Assembly (NCBI GenBank): GCA_024710825.1
Contig: JANJUA010000380.1
Location: 1 to 6,169 of the forward strand
Length of the DNA: 6,169 bases
Reading direction: 5' to 3'
From: Solirubrobacteraceae bacterium
GTDB lineage: Bacteria; Actinomycetota; Thermoleophilia; Solirubrobacterales; Solirubrobacteraceae
A program made the position numbers and the translations under genes. This document shows, one piece after another, positions 1 to 5,042 of the stretch; within the stretch, counting starts at the first letter, position 1; the number at the start of each line of letters is the position of its first letter. The notes below the pieces were generated by a model, which was given only the letters and a program-made list of their open reading frames with translations, did no database searches and was not told where the DNA came from.

Positions 1-837
1 GCCGCCGCCCGCGGCGGCGCCGCCACCGGCTCCGCCGATGCCCAGCGCCTTCGCCAGCAGGGAGAGCGGACCATGCCCGGGGCTCAACGCGCCGAGGCCG
101 CGACGGACGGCGCGCAGCTCGGTGCGGTAGGCGCGGCAGCCCGCGCAGTCGCGCAGATGGCGGCGCGCCTTGCCGGTGGAGCGCACGCCCTTGTCGAAGG
201 AGGTCAGCAGGTCGGTCCGGATGTCGACGCACGCGGTGTCGCGTGCCTCGATCGCCTCGACCAACCCGATCCGAGCCCGCACGAGCAGCGACTTGATCGC
301 GGGGACCGTGACGTCGAGCGCGTCGGCGAGCTCCTGGTAGCTGAGCCCGTCGATCTCGCGCATGAGCAGCGCCGAGCGCTGGGCCTCCGGCAGCCGCGAC
401 ACGTCCTCCACGAGTCGGCGCAGGTCCTCGCGCCGCTCGGTCTCCTGAAGCGGGTCGCGCAGCGGGCCGCGCGACATCTCGAAGACGTCGGAGTGAGCCG
501 GGGTCGGCCGGCGGAGCTGGTCGATGCAGCGGTTGTGCGCGACGCGGTAGAGCCACGCGCGCAGCGAGACGGGGCGGTCGTTGGCCCGCAGCGCGGCGTA
601 GGCCCGCAGGAAGACGTCCTGCAGCGCGTCCTCCGCGTCCTGGCGCGAGCCCGACAGCATCTGGCGGGTGTAGGCGAACAGCCGCTGGCGGTAGCGGTCG
701 AAGATGACCTGGAAGGCATCCTCGTTGCCCGACCGGAACAACGCGACGAGCTGCTCGTCCGAGCGCAGGCGCAGCAACGGGGTCGAGATCGAGATCCGAC
801 TGAGGCCTGCTGGTGCTTGGAGTGCGCCGGCTTCCAC
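1..837 (-). CDS. ECF-type RNA polymerase sigma factor with C-terminal zinc-finger (anti-sigma-like) extension, partial
   Basis: An alternative sigma factor of the sigma-70/ECF class that would direct RNA polymerase to a small set of promoters. The frame is read from a GTG at 837-835 and stays open to the window edge (279 codons seen, C-terminus missing). Sigma region 2 covers about residues 27-112 (DEQLVALFRSGNEDAF, then DAEDALQDVFLRAY and WLYRVAHNRCIDQLRR). Region 4 covers about 140-192 (LPEAQRSALLMREIDGLSYQ, then the helix-turn-helix ELADALDVTVPAIKSLLVRA). No region 3 is present, as expected for ECF factors. After region 4 comes C203-x23-H227-x3-C231-x2-C234, the layout of the zinc-binding anti-sigma (ZAS/zf-HC2) domain, and then a Gly/Ala-rich run from about 264 to the edge. 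There is no good Shine-Dalgarno before the GTG; a short or near-leaderless message is possible. The domain call is firm. The signal sensed is unknown and the exact start is less certain. Confidence 0.9.
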   Translation of the reverse strand, partial: MEAGALQAPAGLSRISISTPLLRLRSDEQLVALFRSGNEDAFQVIFDRYRQRLFAYTRQMLSGSRQDAEDALQDVFLRAYAALRANDRPVSLRAWLYRVAHNRCIDQLRRPTPAHSDVFEMSRGPLRDPLQETERREDLRRLVEDVSRLPEAQRSALLMREIDGLSYQELADALDVTVPAIKSLLVRARIGLVEAIEARDTACVDIRTDLLTSFDKGVRSTGKARRHLRDCAGCRAYRTELRAVRRGLGALSPGHGPLSLLAKALGIGGAGGGAAAGGG

Positions 838-857
838 GATTAAGAGGGGTTTCGCCG

Positions 858-887
858 ACTCTAACCCTTCGGCCGGGCGTAAGTTCC
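858..887 (-). promoter_or_regulatory. Candidate ECF-type promoter upstream of the sigma factor gene
   Basis: Read on the minus strand, GGAACTT (887-881) has the GGAAC core of many ECF sigma -35 elements. It is followed, 17 bases after GGAAC, by GTT (865-863), a common ECF -10 core. The overlapping TAGAGT (863-858) also fits the housekeeping actinobacterial -10 form TANNNT. Transcription from either would begin about 14-20 bases before the GTG at 837. A motif this short can occur by chance, so this is a proposal of autoregulation rather than a demonstrated promoter. Confidence 0.4.
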
Positions 888-931
888 GCGGGGCGGTCCG
901 GCGAGGCCGTCGCGGGCCCGGCCGCGCATCT

Positions 932-956
932 CCCGGGCGACGTTTCGTCGGGCGGG
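932..956. other. Imperfect hairpin in the gap between the sigma factor and the small plus-strand gene
   Basis: CGACG (938-942) and CGTCG (946-950) pair around a TTT loop. After two G-G mismatches, four more pairs form (CCCG 932-935 with CGGG 953-956). It sits 22 bases before the ATG at 978, so it could lie in that gene's 5' leader. No U-run follows, so it is not a classic terminator. The rest of 838-977 holds nothing else recognisable apart from the candidate sigma-gene promoter. Confidence 0.3.
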
Positions 957-977
957 CGGTCGGGAACTGGTCGGCTC

Positions 978-1361
978 ATGCTGCGCGTCCTGGTCCTGGC
1001 CCACGAGGCGGTCGACGCCGCGGACGTGCGGGCGGCGCTGCCCGGCGAGGAGCGCCTCGACGAGGCACAGGTTCTGGTGGTCGCGCCCGCCGTCAACCAG
1101 TCCCGGCTCGCCTTCTGGATGTCCGACAGCGACGAGGCGATCGCGGAGGCGCGCGAGCTGGAGGAGCGCAGCGTCGACGCGCTCCGCTCCGAGGGCGTCC
1201 GCGCGTCCGGCGAGGTGGGCGAGAGCGAGCCGCTGCTCGCGCTGCAGGACGCGCAGGCCACGTTCGCGGCGGACGTGATCGTCCTGCTGACCGGGGACGA
1301 GGAGCTCGAGCGCGAGGCGGTCGAGCGCTTCCCGGCCGCTCGCGTCGTCCGGCCGGGCTGA
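978..1361 (+). CDS. Small universal stress protein-like protein (Rossmann-like fold), function unknown
   Basis: A 127-residue acidic protein, near the usual length for a single UspA-type domain. It opens with a beta-strand pattern (MLRVLVLAHEA) and has a second strand at about 31-36 (QVLVVAP). A long charged helix follows at about 50-72 (SDEAIAEARELEERSVDALR), then VRASGEVGESEPLLALQDA at about 74-92 and a strand ADVIVLLTG at 98-106. This order resembles Usp proteins, where a helix and 'A-D-L-I-V-x-G' precede the nucleotide loop. The usual Usp ATP-binding signature (G-x2-G-x9-G-S/T) is absent, so ATP binding is doubtful. The ATG at 978 is chosen because translation from it begins directly with the first beta strand, while upstream residues in the frame look like noncoding GC-rich sequence. 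The Shine-Dalgarno is weak. The gene is convergent with the Nudix gene, with a 4-base gap. Family assignment is tentative. Confidence 0.6.
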   Translation: MLRVLVLAHEAVDAADVRAALPGEERLDEAQVLVVAPAVNQSRLAFWMSDSDEAIAEARELEERSVDALRSEGVRASGEVGESEPLLALQDAQATFAADVIVLLTGDEELEREAVERFPAARVVRPG

Positions 1362-1369
1362 GCGCTCAG
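1358..1369. terminator. Perfect 12-bp palindrome spanning both stop codons of a convergent gene pair
   Basis: CTGAGCGCTCAG is a perfect palindrome that contains the TGA of the plus-strand gene (1359-1361) and, on the other strand, the TGA of the Nudix gene (1368-1366). Two more G-C pairs form outside one mismatch (GG 1355-1356 with CC 1371-1372). It may help end transcription in both directions, but there is no U-tract and, with no loop bases, the hairpin would be small. Functional assignment is weak; the palindrome itself is certain. Confidence 0.3.
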
Positions 1370-1962
1370 GCCTCGTCGTAGCCGGGATCGCCCGGCAGGA
1401 GGATGCGCGCGGTCTCGCCGGTCACCAGCACCCTCGGCTGCACGGGCACCACCTCGCGCCCCTGGGCGTGCTCGACCAGCGCGTCCGCGCTGGCGAACGG
1501 CTCGAGCTGCTCGAAGTGCTTGATCGTGGGGAAGACGAGCAGGATCTCGCCGCGGGCGTGCGCCAGCAGCGCCTCGCGCGGGCTGAACCATCCGAGCGCG
1601 ACGCACTCGGCGCCGTCGACCGCGGGCTGCGCCCCGTCGGGCAGCGGCGTGACGAAGAAGTGCGTGTCGAAGCGGACCTTGACCTCGGCCGGCGTGATCC
1701 AGCGGCTGAACGGCACGAGCCCGGCGGCGTCGGCCACGTCGACCGCCGCCTCCTCGCGCAGCTCCCGCACGGCCGCGCCGCGCTCGTCCTCGCCGGGGTC
1801 GACCGCGCCGCCGGGGAAGACCCACACGCCGCCCATGAAGCGGGCCTCGTGGGTGCGCTGGACGAGCAGCACCTCGAGCGTCTCCGCGCCGCCGCGGACG
1901 ACGATCACGGACGCCGCGGGTCGCGGGACCGTGGCGCTTCCGGTGAGGTTGAGCTCCTCCAT
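1366..1962 (-). CDS. Nudix hydrolase
   Basis: A 198-residue Nudix pyrophosphohydrolase that would cleave a nucleoside diphosphate linked to another moiety, using divalent metal; the substrate cannot be told from sequence. The Nudix box runs from G52 to V74: G52-x5-E58-x7-R66-E67-L68-R69-E70-E71-x-A73-V74. The metal-binding glutamates E67, E70 and E71 are present, but the usual glycine near the end (EExGU) is alanine (A73). Before it are a beta strand (ASVIVVRGG) and MGGVWVFPGG. After it come ITPAEVKVRFDTHFFV (90-105) and a C-terminal segment with LLVFPTIKHFEQL (141-153). Such 'W-x-T-P ... R-F-D-T' features recall the longer Nudix proteins related to NUDT19-like enzymes. The ATG at 1962-1960 gives a normal family length; the frame stays open much further upstream but there it only mirrors the genes on the other strand. 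It diverges from the rubredoxin gene across 27 bp. Confidence 0.88.
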   Translation of the reverse strand: MEELNLTGSATVPRPAASVIVVRGGAETLEVLLVQRTHEARFMGGVWVFPGGAVDPGEDERGAAVRELREEAAVDVADAAGLVPFSRWITPAEVKVRFDTHFFVTPLPDGAQPAVDGAECVALGWFSPREALLAHARGEILLVFPTIKHFEQLEPFASADALVEHAQGREVVPVQPRVLVTGETARILLPGDPGYDEA

Positions 1963-1989
1963 GCGGAGTCCGACGATACCTTGAGGAGC
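1963..1989. promoter_or_regulatory. 27-bp divergent start region between the Nudix and rubredoxin genes, with two candidate -10 elements
   Basis: Only 27 bp separate the two start codons. On the plus strand TACCTT (1977-1982) and on the minus strand TATCGT (1978-1973) both match the actinobacterial -10 form TANNNT, and they overlap by two bases. If used, transcripts would start within about 5 bases of each start codon, making both messages leaderless or nearly so. No convincing -35 was found for either. TANNNT is a loose motif, so this is weak support. Confidence 0.25.
1983..1988 (+). promoter_or_regulatory. Ribosome binding site fixing the rubredoxin start
   Basis: GAGGAG lies one base before the ATG at 1990, which is closer than usual. 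It still supports this ATG over upstream in-frame codons, which fall inside the opposing Nudix gene. The close spacing is compatible with leaderless initiation being the main mode. Confidence 0.4.
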
Positions 1990-2172
1990 ATGAGTGAGAC
2001 GAGCACCGCGCAGCGGTGGATCTGCGAGTCCTGCGGCTTCATCTACGATCCGGCCGAGGGCGATCTCGACGGAGGCATCCCCGCCGGGACGGCCTTCGAC
2101 GACATCCCGGACACCTGGTTCTGCCCTGTGTGCGGGGCCCGCAAGCGGGACTTCGTCCTCTACGAGGACTGA
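1990..2172 (+). CDS. Rubredoxin
   Basis: A 60-residue single-domain rubredoxin, a small cytoplasmic electron carrier holding one iron bound by four cysteines. The ligands are C12-x2-C15 (WICESCGFIYD) and C45-x2-C48 (WFCPVCGARK). Other family marks are Y19-D20-P21, the G-D-x-D-G-G-I-x-x-G-T-x-F-x-D-I-P segment at about 24-40, and W43. The length is typical (about 52-60) and the protein is acidic, as usual. Rubredoxins pass electrons to partners such as alkane hydroxylases, oxygen or peroxide reductases and some desaturases; none of these is encoded in the window. It lies 33 bases upstream of the membrane-bound spermidine-synthase-like gene on the same strand, so the two are probably cotranscribed, although no functional link is known to me. 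Confidence 0.96.
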   Translation: MSETSTAQRWICESCGFIYDPAEGDLDGGIPAGTAFDDIPDTWFCPVCGARKRDFVLYED

Positions 2173-2205
2173 TCGCCGGCACATGGCGTCCGACTGGGGC
2201 AGGAT

Positions 2206-3726
2206 GTGGAGGTGACCCCCGCATCCGCCCCGATCCGCCGGATCCTCGCCATCGAGTTCGTCGTCGGCATGGCCGCGCTCGGCAGCGAGATCGCCGCCGC
2301 GCGCCTGCTCGCCCCCTACTTCGGCGACTCGACGCTCATCTGGGCGAACACGATCGGCACGGTGCTGGTCGCGCTGTCGGTCGGCTATTGGGTCGGCGGG
2401 CGCGCGGCCGACCGCAACCCGTCGCTGCGCGGGCTCTGCCGCCTCGTGCTGATCGCCTCGGGCCTGATCGCGCTCGTGCCGTTCGTGGCCGGGCCGTTCC
2501 TGGGGGAGGCGGTCGACGCGCTCGACGCCATCGAGGCGGGCGCCTTCGTGGGCTCGCTGATCGCGGTCCTGGTGCTGATCGCGGTCCCCGTGTTCGTGCT
2601 CGGCATGATCTCCCCGTACGCGGTCCGGCTCAGCGTCGCCGCGGTGGAGGAGGCCGGGACGGTCACGGGACGGCTGTGGGCGGTCTCGACGCTCGGCTCG
2701 CTCGCCGGCACGTTCCTCAGCGCGCTCGTCCTCATCCCGTTCGCGGGCACGAAGCGGACGTTCCTCATCTTCGCGCTCGCCCTGGCGCTCGTCTCGCTGC
2801 TCGGCCTCGCCCGCCGGGCGGTGCTCGCGCCCATCGCGCTGGCGATCCTCGTGGCGCTGCCGGTCGGGACGATCAAGGCGGCCGAGCCCGGCGACACCCT
2901 GCTCGACGAGGCCGAGACGGAGTACGGCTACGCGCGCGTGGTGGAGAAGGCGAGCGGCGACCGCTGGATGGAGCTCAACGAGGGCCAGGCGATCCACTCG
3001 CTGCTGCCCGAGGACGGCTCCCACCTCACGGGCGGCTACTGGGACGAGCCGCTGGTGCTGCCGTTCGCGGCCTCATCGAAGCCGCCGGCGCGGGTGGCGA
3101 TCCTCGGCAACGCCGGCGGCACGACGGCGCGCGCCTACGGGCACTACTTCCCGCAGACGCGGGTGGACGCCGTCGAGATCGACGACGAGCTGACCGAGAT
3201 GGGCCGCGCGTACTTCGACCTGCGCGGCGAGAACCTCCACACCCACACCGCCGACGCCAGGCCGTGGCTGCGCCGCAGCGACGGCCGCTTCGACCTCATC
3301 GTCGTCGACACCTACCGCCAGCCGTACATCCCGTTCTACATGACGACCCGCGAGTTCTTCGAGCTCGCGCGCGACCGGTTGGCGCCGGGCGGGATGGTCG
3401 TCATCAACGTCGGCCACCCGGAGAGCAGCGACGACCTCGAGCAGGTGCTGTCGGCGACGATGGACGACGTCTTCGCGACGGTCCTGCGCGATCCGGTGCA
3501 GGACACGAACACGATGCTCGTCGGCAGCGACGCCGCGGTCTCCGGCGAGCTGCTGGCGGAGCGCGTGCGCGACCTGCCCGTCGAGCTGCGCCCGGTCGCG
3601 CTGGCGACGGCGGCGCGGCTGGCGCCCCGGCTGCCGGGTGGGAGGGTCTACACCGACGACGTCGCGCCGGTCGAGTGGCTGGTGGACGCCTCGATCGTCC
3701 AGGTCGCCTCCGACGGCGAGCGCTGA
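2206..3726 (+). CDS. Seven-TM protein fused to a spermidine synthase-like (class I methyltransferase fold) domain
   Basis: A 506-residue membrane protein of the 'fused MFS/spermidine synthase' kind. The N-terminal half has about seven hydrophobic segments, at roughly 14-36, 43-63, 78-98, 110-137, 155-178, 184-200 and 204-222, including GMISPYAVRL, typical of this family. The soluble half carries the AdoMet-type nucleotide fold: VAILGNAGG (297-305), acidic VEID (323-326), AD350 and VVD368. The pattern DRLAPGGMVVINV (389-401) also follows spermidine synthases. Residues that hold the polyamine in true spermidine synthases look changed: the DGxxQ and DExxYHE motifs appear as NEGQAIHS (258-265) and TGGYWDEPL (276-284), and DxxDP appears as DTYRQP. 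Polyamine synthesis is therefore doubtful and the real substrate is unknown. Start: GTG at 2206 (GTG at 2212 also possible). It is convergent with bioF. Confidence 0.88.
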   Translation: MEVTPASAPIRRILAIEFVVGMAALGSEIAAARLLAPYFGDSTLIWANTIGTVLVALSVGYWVGGRAADRNPSLRGLCRLVLIASGLIALVPFVAGPFLGEAVDALDAIEAGAFVGSLIAVLVLIAVPVFVLGMISPYAVRLSVAAVEEAGTVTGRLWAVSTLGSLAGTFLSALVLIPFAGTKRTFLIFALALALVSLLGLARRAVLAPIALAILVALPVGTIKAAEPGDTLLDEAETEYGYARVVEKASGDRWMELNEGQAIHSLLPEDGSHLTGGYWDEPLVLPFAASSKPPARVAILGNAGGTTARAYGHYFPQTRVDAVEIDDELTEMGRAYFDLRGENLHTHTADARPWLRRSDGRFDLIVVDTYRQPYIPFYMTTREFFELARDRLAPGGMVVINVGHPESSDDLEQVLSATMDDVFATVLRDPVQDTNTMLVGSDAAVSGELLAERVRDLPVELRPVALATAARLAPRLPGGRVYTDDVAPVEWLVDASIVQVASDGER

Positions 3727-3743
3727 GGCGGCTCAGGCGGCTC
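3726..3743. repeat. 9-bp perfect tandem duplication at a convergent gene junction
   Basis: AGGCGGCTC occurs twice in direct tandem, at 3726-3734 and 3735-3743. The stop codon of bioF (minus, 3735-3733) straddles the junction of the two copies. The last base of the plus-strand stop TGA (3724-3726) is the first base of copy one. The same bases also make a short hairpin, CTGAG (3723-3727) with CTCAG (3732-3736) around GCGG, which might serve as a weak bidirectional end signal. Confidence 0.7.
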
Positions 3744-4974
3744 GGGCGATCGGCGCGGCCTGGCCGTCGAACGGACGGACGGACCGCGCGGCGGCGACCG
3801 GTGCGCTGACGGCGGGGCGCACGCCCACCTGCGCGGCCGCGCGGGCGAGGACGCGCGCCGCGTCGCGCAGCTCGTCCTTCGTGTGCGAGGCCATCACCGC
3901 CAGCCGCACGCGCGCGGCGTCGGGAGCCACCGTCGGCGGACGCACCGGCTCGGCGAACACGCCGCGCTCCAGCGCGGCCTCGCAGAGCCGCAGCGCCGGC
4001 ACCGCGTCGCCGACGTCGAGCGGGACGATCTGAGTCGTCGAGCCGGCCGTCCCGAAGCCCTCGTGCGCGAGCGCCGCGCGCAGCGCCTCGGCGTTGGCCT
4101 GGAGCTTGTCCACCCGGTGCGGCTGCTCGCGCAGCAGCGCCAGCGCCGCCAGCGCGCCGGCCACCGCGGGCGGCGGGGGAGCGGTGGAGGCGAGCAGCGT
4201 CCGCGCGCGGTTGGCCAGGAACCGCGCGGTCGCCGCCTCGCAGGCCGCGAACGCGCCGTAGGAGCCGAGCGCCTTTCCGAGCGAGCCGACGACCACGTCG
4301 ACCTCGCCCTCCAGACCGGCCGCCGCCACCGCGCCGCGGCCCCCGGGACCGAGGCAGCCGAAGCCGTGCGCGTCGTCGACGACGAGCCGCGCGCCGCGGC
4401 GCCGCGCGATCTCCGCGATCTCCTCGAGCGGGGCGACGTCGCCGTCGGTGCCGAAGACGGCGTCGGTCACGATGAGCAGCGGGCGGCCTGCGGACGCGCG
4501 CGCCAGCGCCGCCAGATGGTCCATGTCGGCGTGGCGGTAGCGCCGTGTCTCCACCCGCGCCAGCGCGCAGCCGTCGCTCAGCGACGCGTGGCAGCGCTCG
4601 TCGGCCAGCACCAGCCCGCCGGGCTCCGCCAGCGCGGCGACGACCCCGACGTTCGCCAGGTAGCCCGAGCCGAACAGCACGGCGGCCTCGGCGCCCACGA
4701 AGCTCGCCAGCCGCTCCTCCAGCCGCCCGTGCACGGTCATCGTGCCCGCCGCCGACCGCGACGAGCCGGCGCCGACACCCCAGCGCATCGCCGCCTCCGC
4801 CGCGGCCTCGCGCACCCGCGGGTGGTCGGCGAGCCCGAGGTAGTTGCTCGAGCACAGCACCAGGACCGGCTTGCCGTCGAGCACCACGCGCGGACCCTGG
4901 GGGCCGCTCACCAGCCGCATCCGCCGGTGCAGGCCGAGGCCCTTGAGCTCGTCCAGCCGCTCCTGCAAGTCCAT
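3733..4974 (-). CDS. bioF: 8-amino-7-oxononanoate synthase (BioF), biotin biosynthesis
   Basis: A PLP-dependent enzyme of the alpha-oxoamine synthase family that condenses pimeloyl-[ACP/CoA] with L-alanine to form 8-amino-7-oxononanoate, the first committed step of biotin ring assembly. The 413-residue protein shows SSNYLGL (42-48), GVGAGSSRSAAGT (66-78), the PLP-stacking His129 (DERCHASL), and YRHADMDHL (146-154). Also present are GTDGDVAPL (175-183), DDAHGFG (200-206), the Schiff-base lysine K234 (GSLGKALGS) and EPVRPPTV (342-349). The DDAHG form and the H-x-D-x-x-H-L motif favour BioF over the close relative 2-amino-3-ketobutyrate CoA ligase (Kbl), whose version is usually DDSHA. About 30 Ala/Pro/Val-rich residues (about 380-413) exceed the usual length near 385. 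The ATG at 4974 has a strong ribosome site. It follows the crotonase gene by 68 bases, in the same direction as a biotin-carrier gene, which supports BioF. Kbl or another family member remains possible. Confidence 0.85.
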   Translation of the reverse strand: MDLQERLDELKGLGLHRRMRLVSGPQGPRVVLDGKPVLVLCSSNYLGLADHPRVREAAAEAAMRWGVGAGSSRSAAGTMTVHGRLEERLASFVGAEAAVLFGSGYLANVGVVAALAEPGGLVLADERCHASLSDGCALARVETRRYRHADMDHLAALARASAGRPLLIVTDAVFGTDGDVAPLEEIAEIARRRGARLVVDDAHGFGCLGPGGRGAVAAAGLEGEVDVVVGSLGKALGSYGAFAACEAATARFLANRARTLLASTAPPPPAVAGALAALALLREQPHRVDKLQANAEALRAALAHEGFGTAGSTTQIVPLDVGDAVPALRLCEAALERGVFAEPVRPPTVAPDAARVRLAVMASHTKDELRDAARVLARAAAQVGVRPAVSAPVAAARSVRPFDGQAAPIARAA

Positions 4975-4981
4975 CCCGCCG

Positions 4982-4989
4982 CTCCTCCC
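4982..4989 (-). promoter_or_regulatory. Strong ribosome binding site of bioF
   Basis: GGGAGGAG, read on the minus strand, ends 7 bases before the ATG at 4974. This near-ideal spacing fixes the start, although the same frame stays open far upstream through the crotonase gene. Confidence 0.75.
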
Positions 4990-5013
4990 ACCACTGGGTA
5001 GCCGGTGTATGGA

Positions 5014-5036
5014 CGAGCAGCGTAGGCAGCGGCTCG
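5014..5036. other. Hairpin in the 68-bp gap between the crotonase gene and bioF
   Basis: CGAGC (5014-5018) pairs with GCTCG (5032-5036). After an A/G mismatch, GC (5020-5021) pairs with GC (5029-5030) around a 7-base loop. It lies just after the crotonase stop (TAA, 5045-5043) and has no U-run. A TANNNT-type -10 (TACGCT, minus strand 5024-5019) overlaps it, so bioF might also have its own promoter with a leader of about 38 bases. Neither role is established, and I see no biotin-repressor-like operator in the gap. Confidence 0.25.
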
Positions 5037-5042
5037 GACGCC

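Noticed and set aside
73..843. A 256-codon plus-strand open frame opposite the sigma factor gene.
   Set aside because: It mirrors the sigma factor gene, has no recognisable motif, and has the composition typical of antisense frames in GC-rich DNA.
963..980. GGAAC at 963-967 as an ECF -35 element for the small plus-strand gene.
   Set aside because: It is only 10 bases before the ATG, and no GTT lies at the right distance ahead of the coding region.
1963..3024. The Nudix reading frame stays open for about 350 more codons upstream, suggesting a 552-residue protein.
   Set aside because: The added part is highly charged, Arg/Glu/Asp/His-rich low-complexity sequence that mirrors the rubredoxin and 7-TM genes on the other strand; the Nudix domain is complete from the ATG at 1962.
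2016..3809. A 597-codon open frame overlapping the 7-TM gene in another frame.
   Set aside because: It is Arg/Gly/Ala-rich with no hydrophobic segments or family motifs, while the other frame gives a well-formed membrane protein.
3733..4974. Assignment of the PLP enzyme as 2-amino-3-ketobutyrate CoA ligase (Kbl).
   Set aside because: The DDAHG and H-x-D-x-x-H-L motifs and the nearby biotin carrier fit BioF better; no threonine dehydrogenase gene is adjacent. Not fully excluded.
3404..5001. Long open frames on both strands overlapping bioF.
   Set aside because: Arg/Ala/Gly low-complexity translations without domain motifs; bioF has all the expected catalytic residues.
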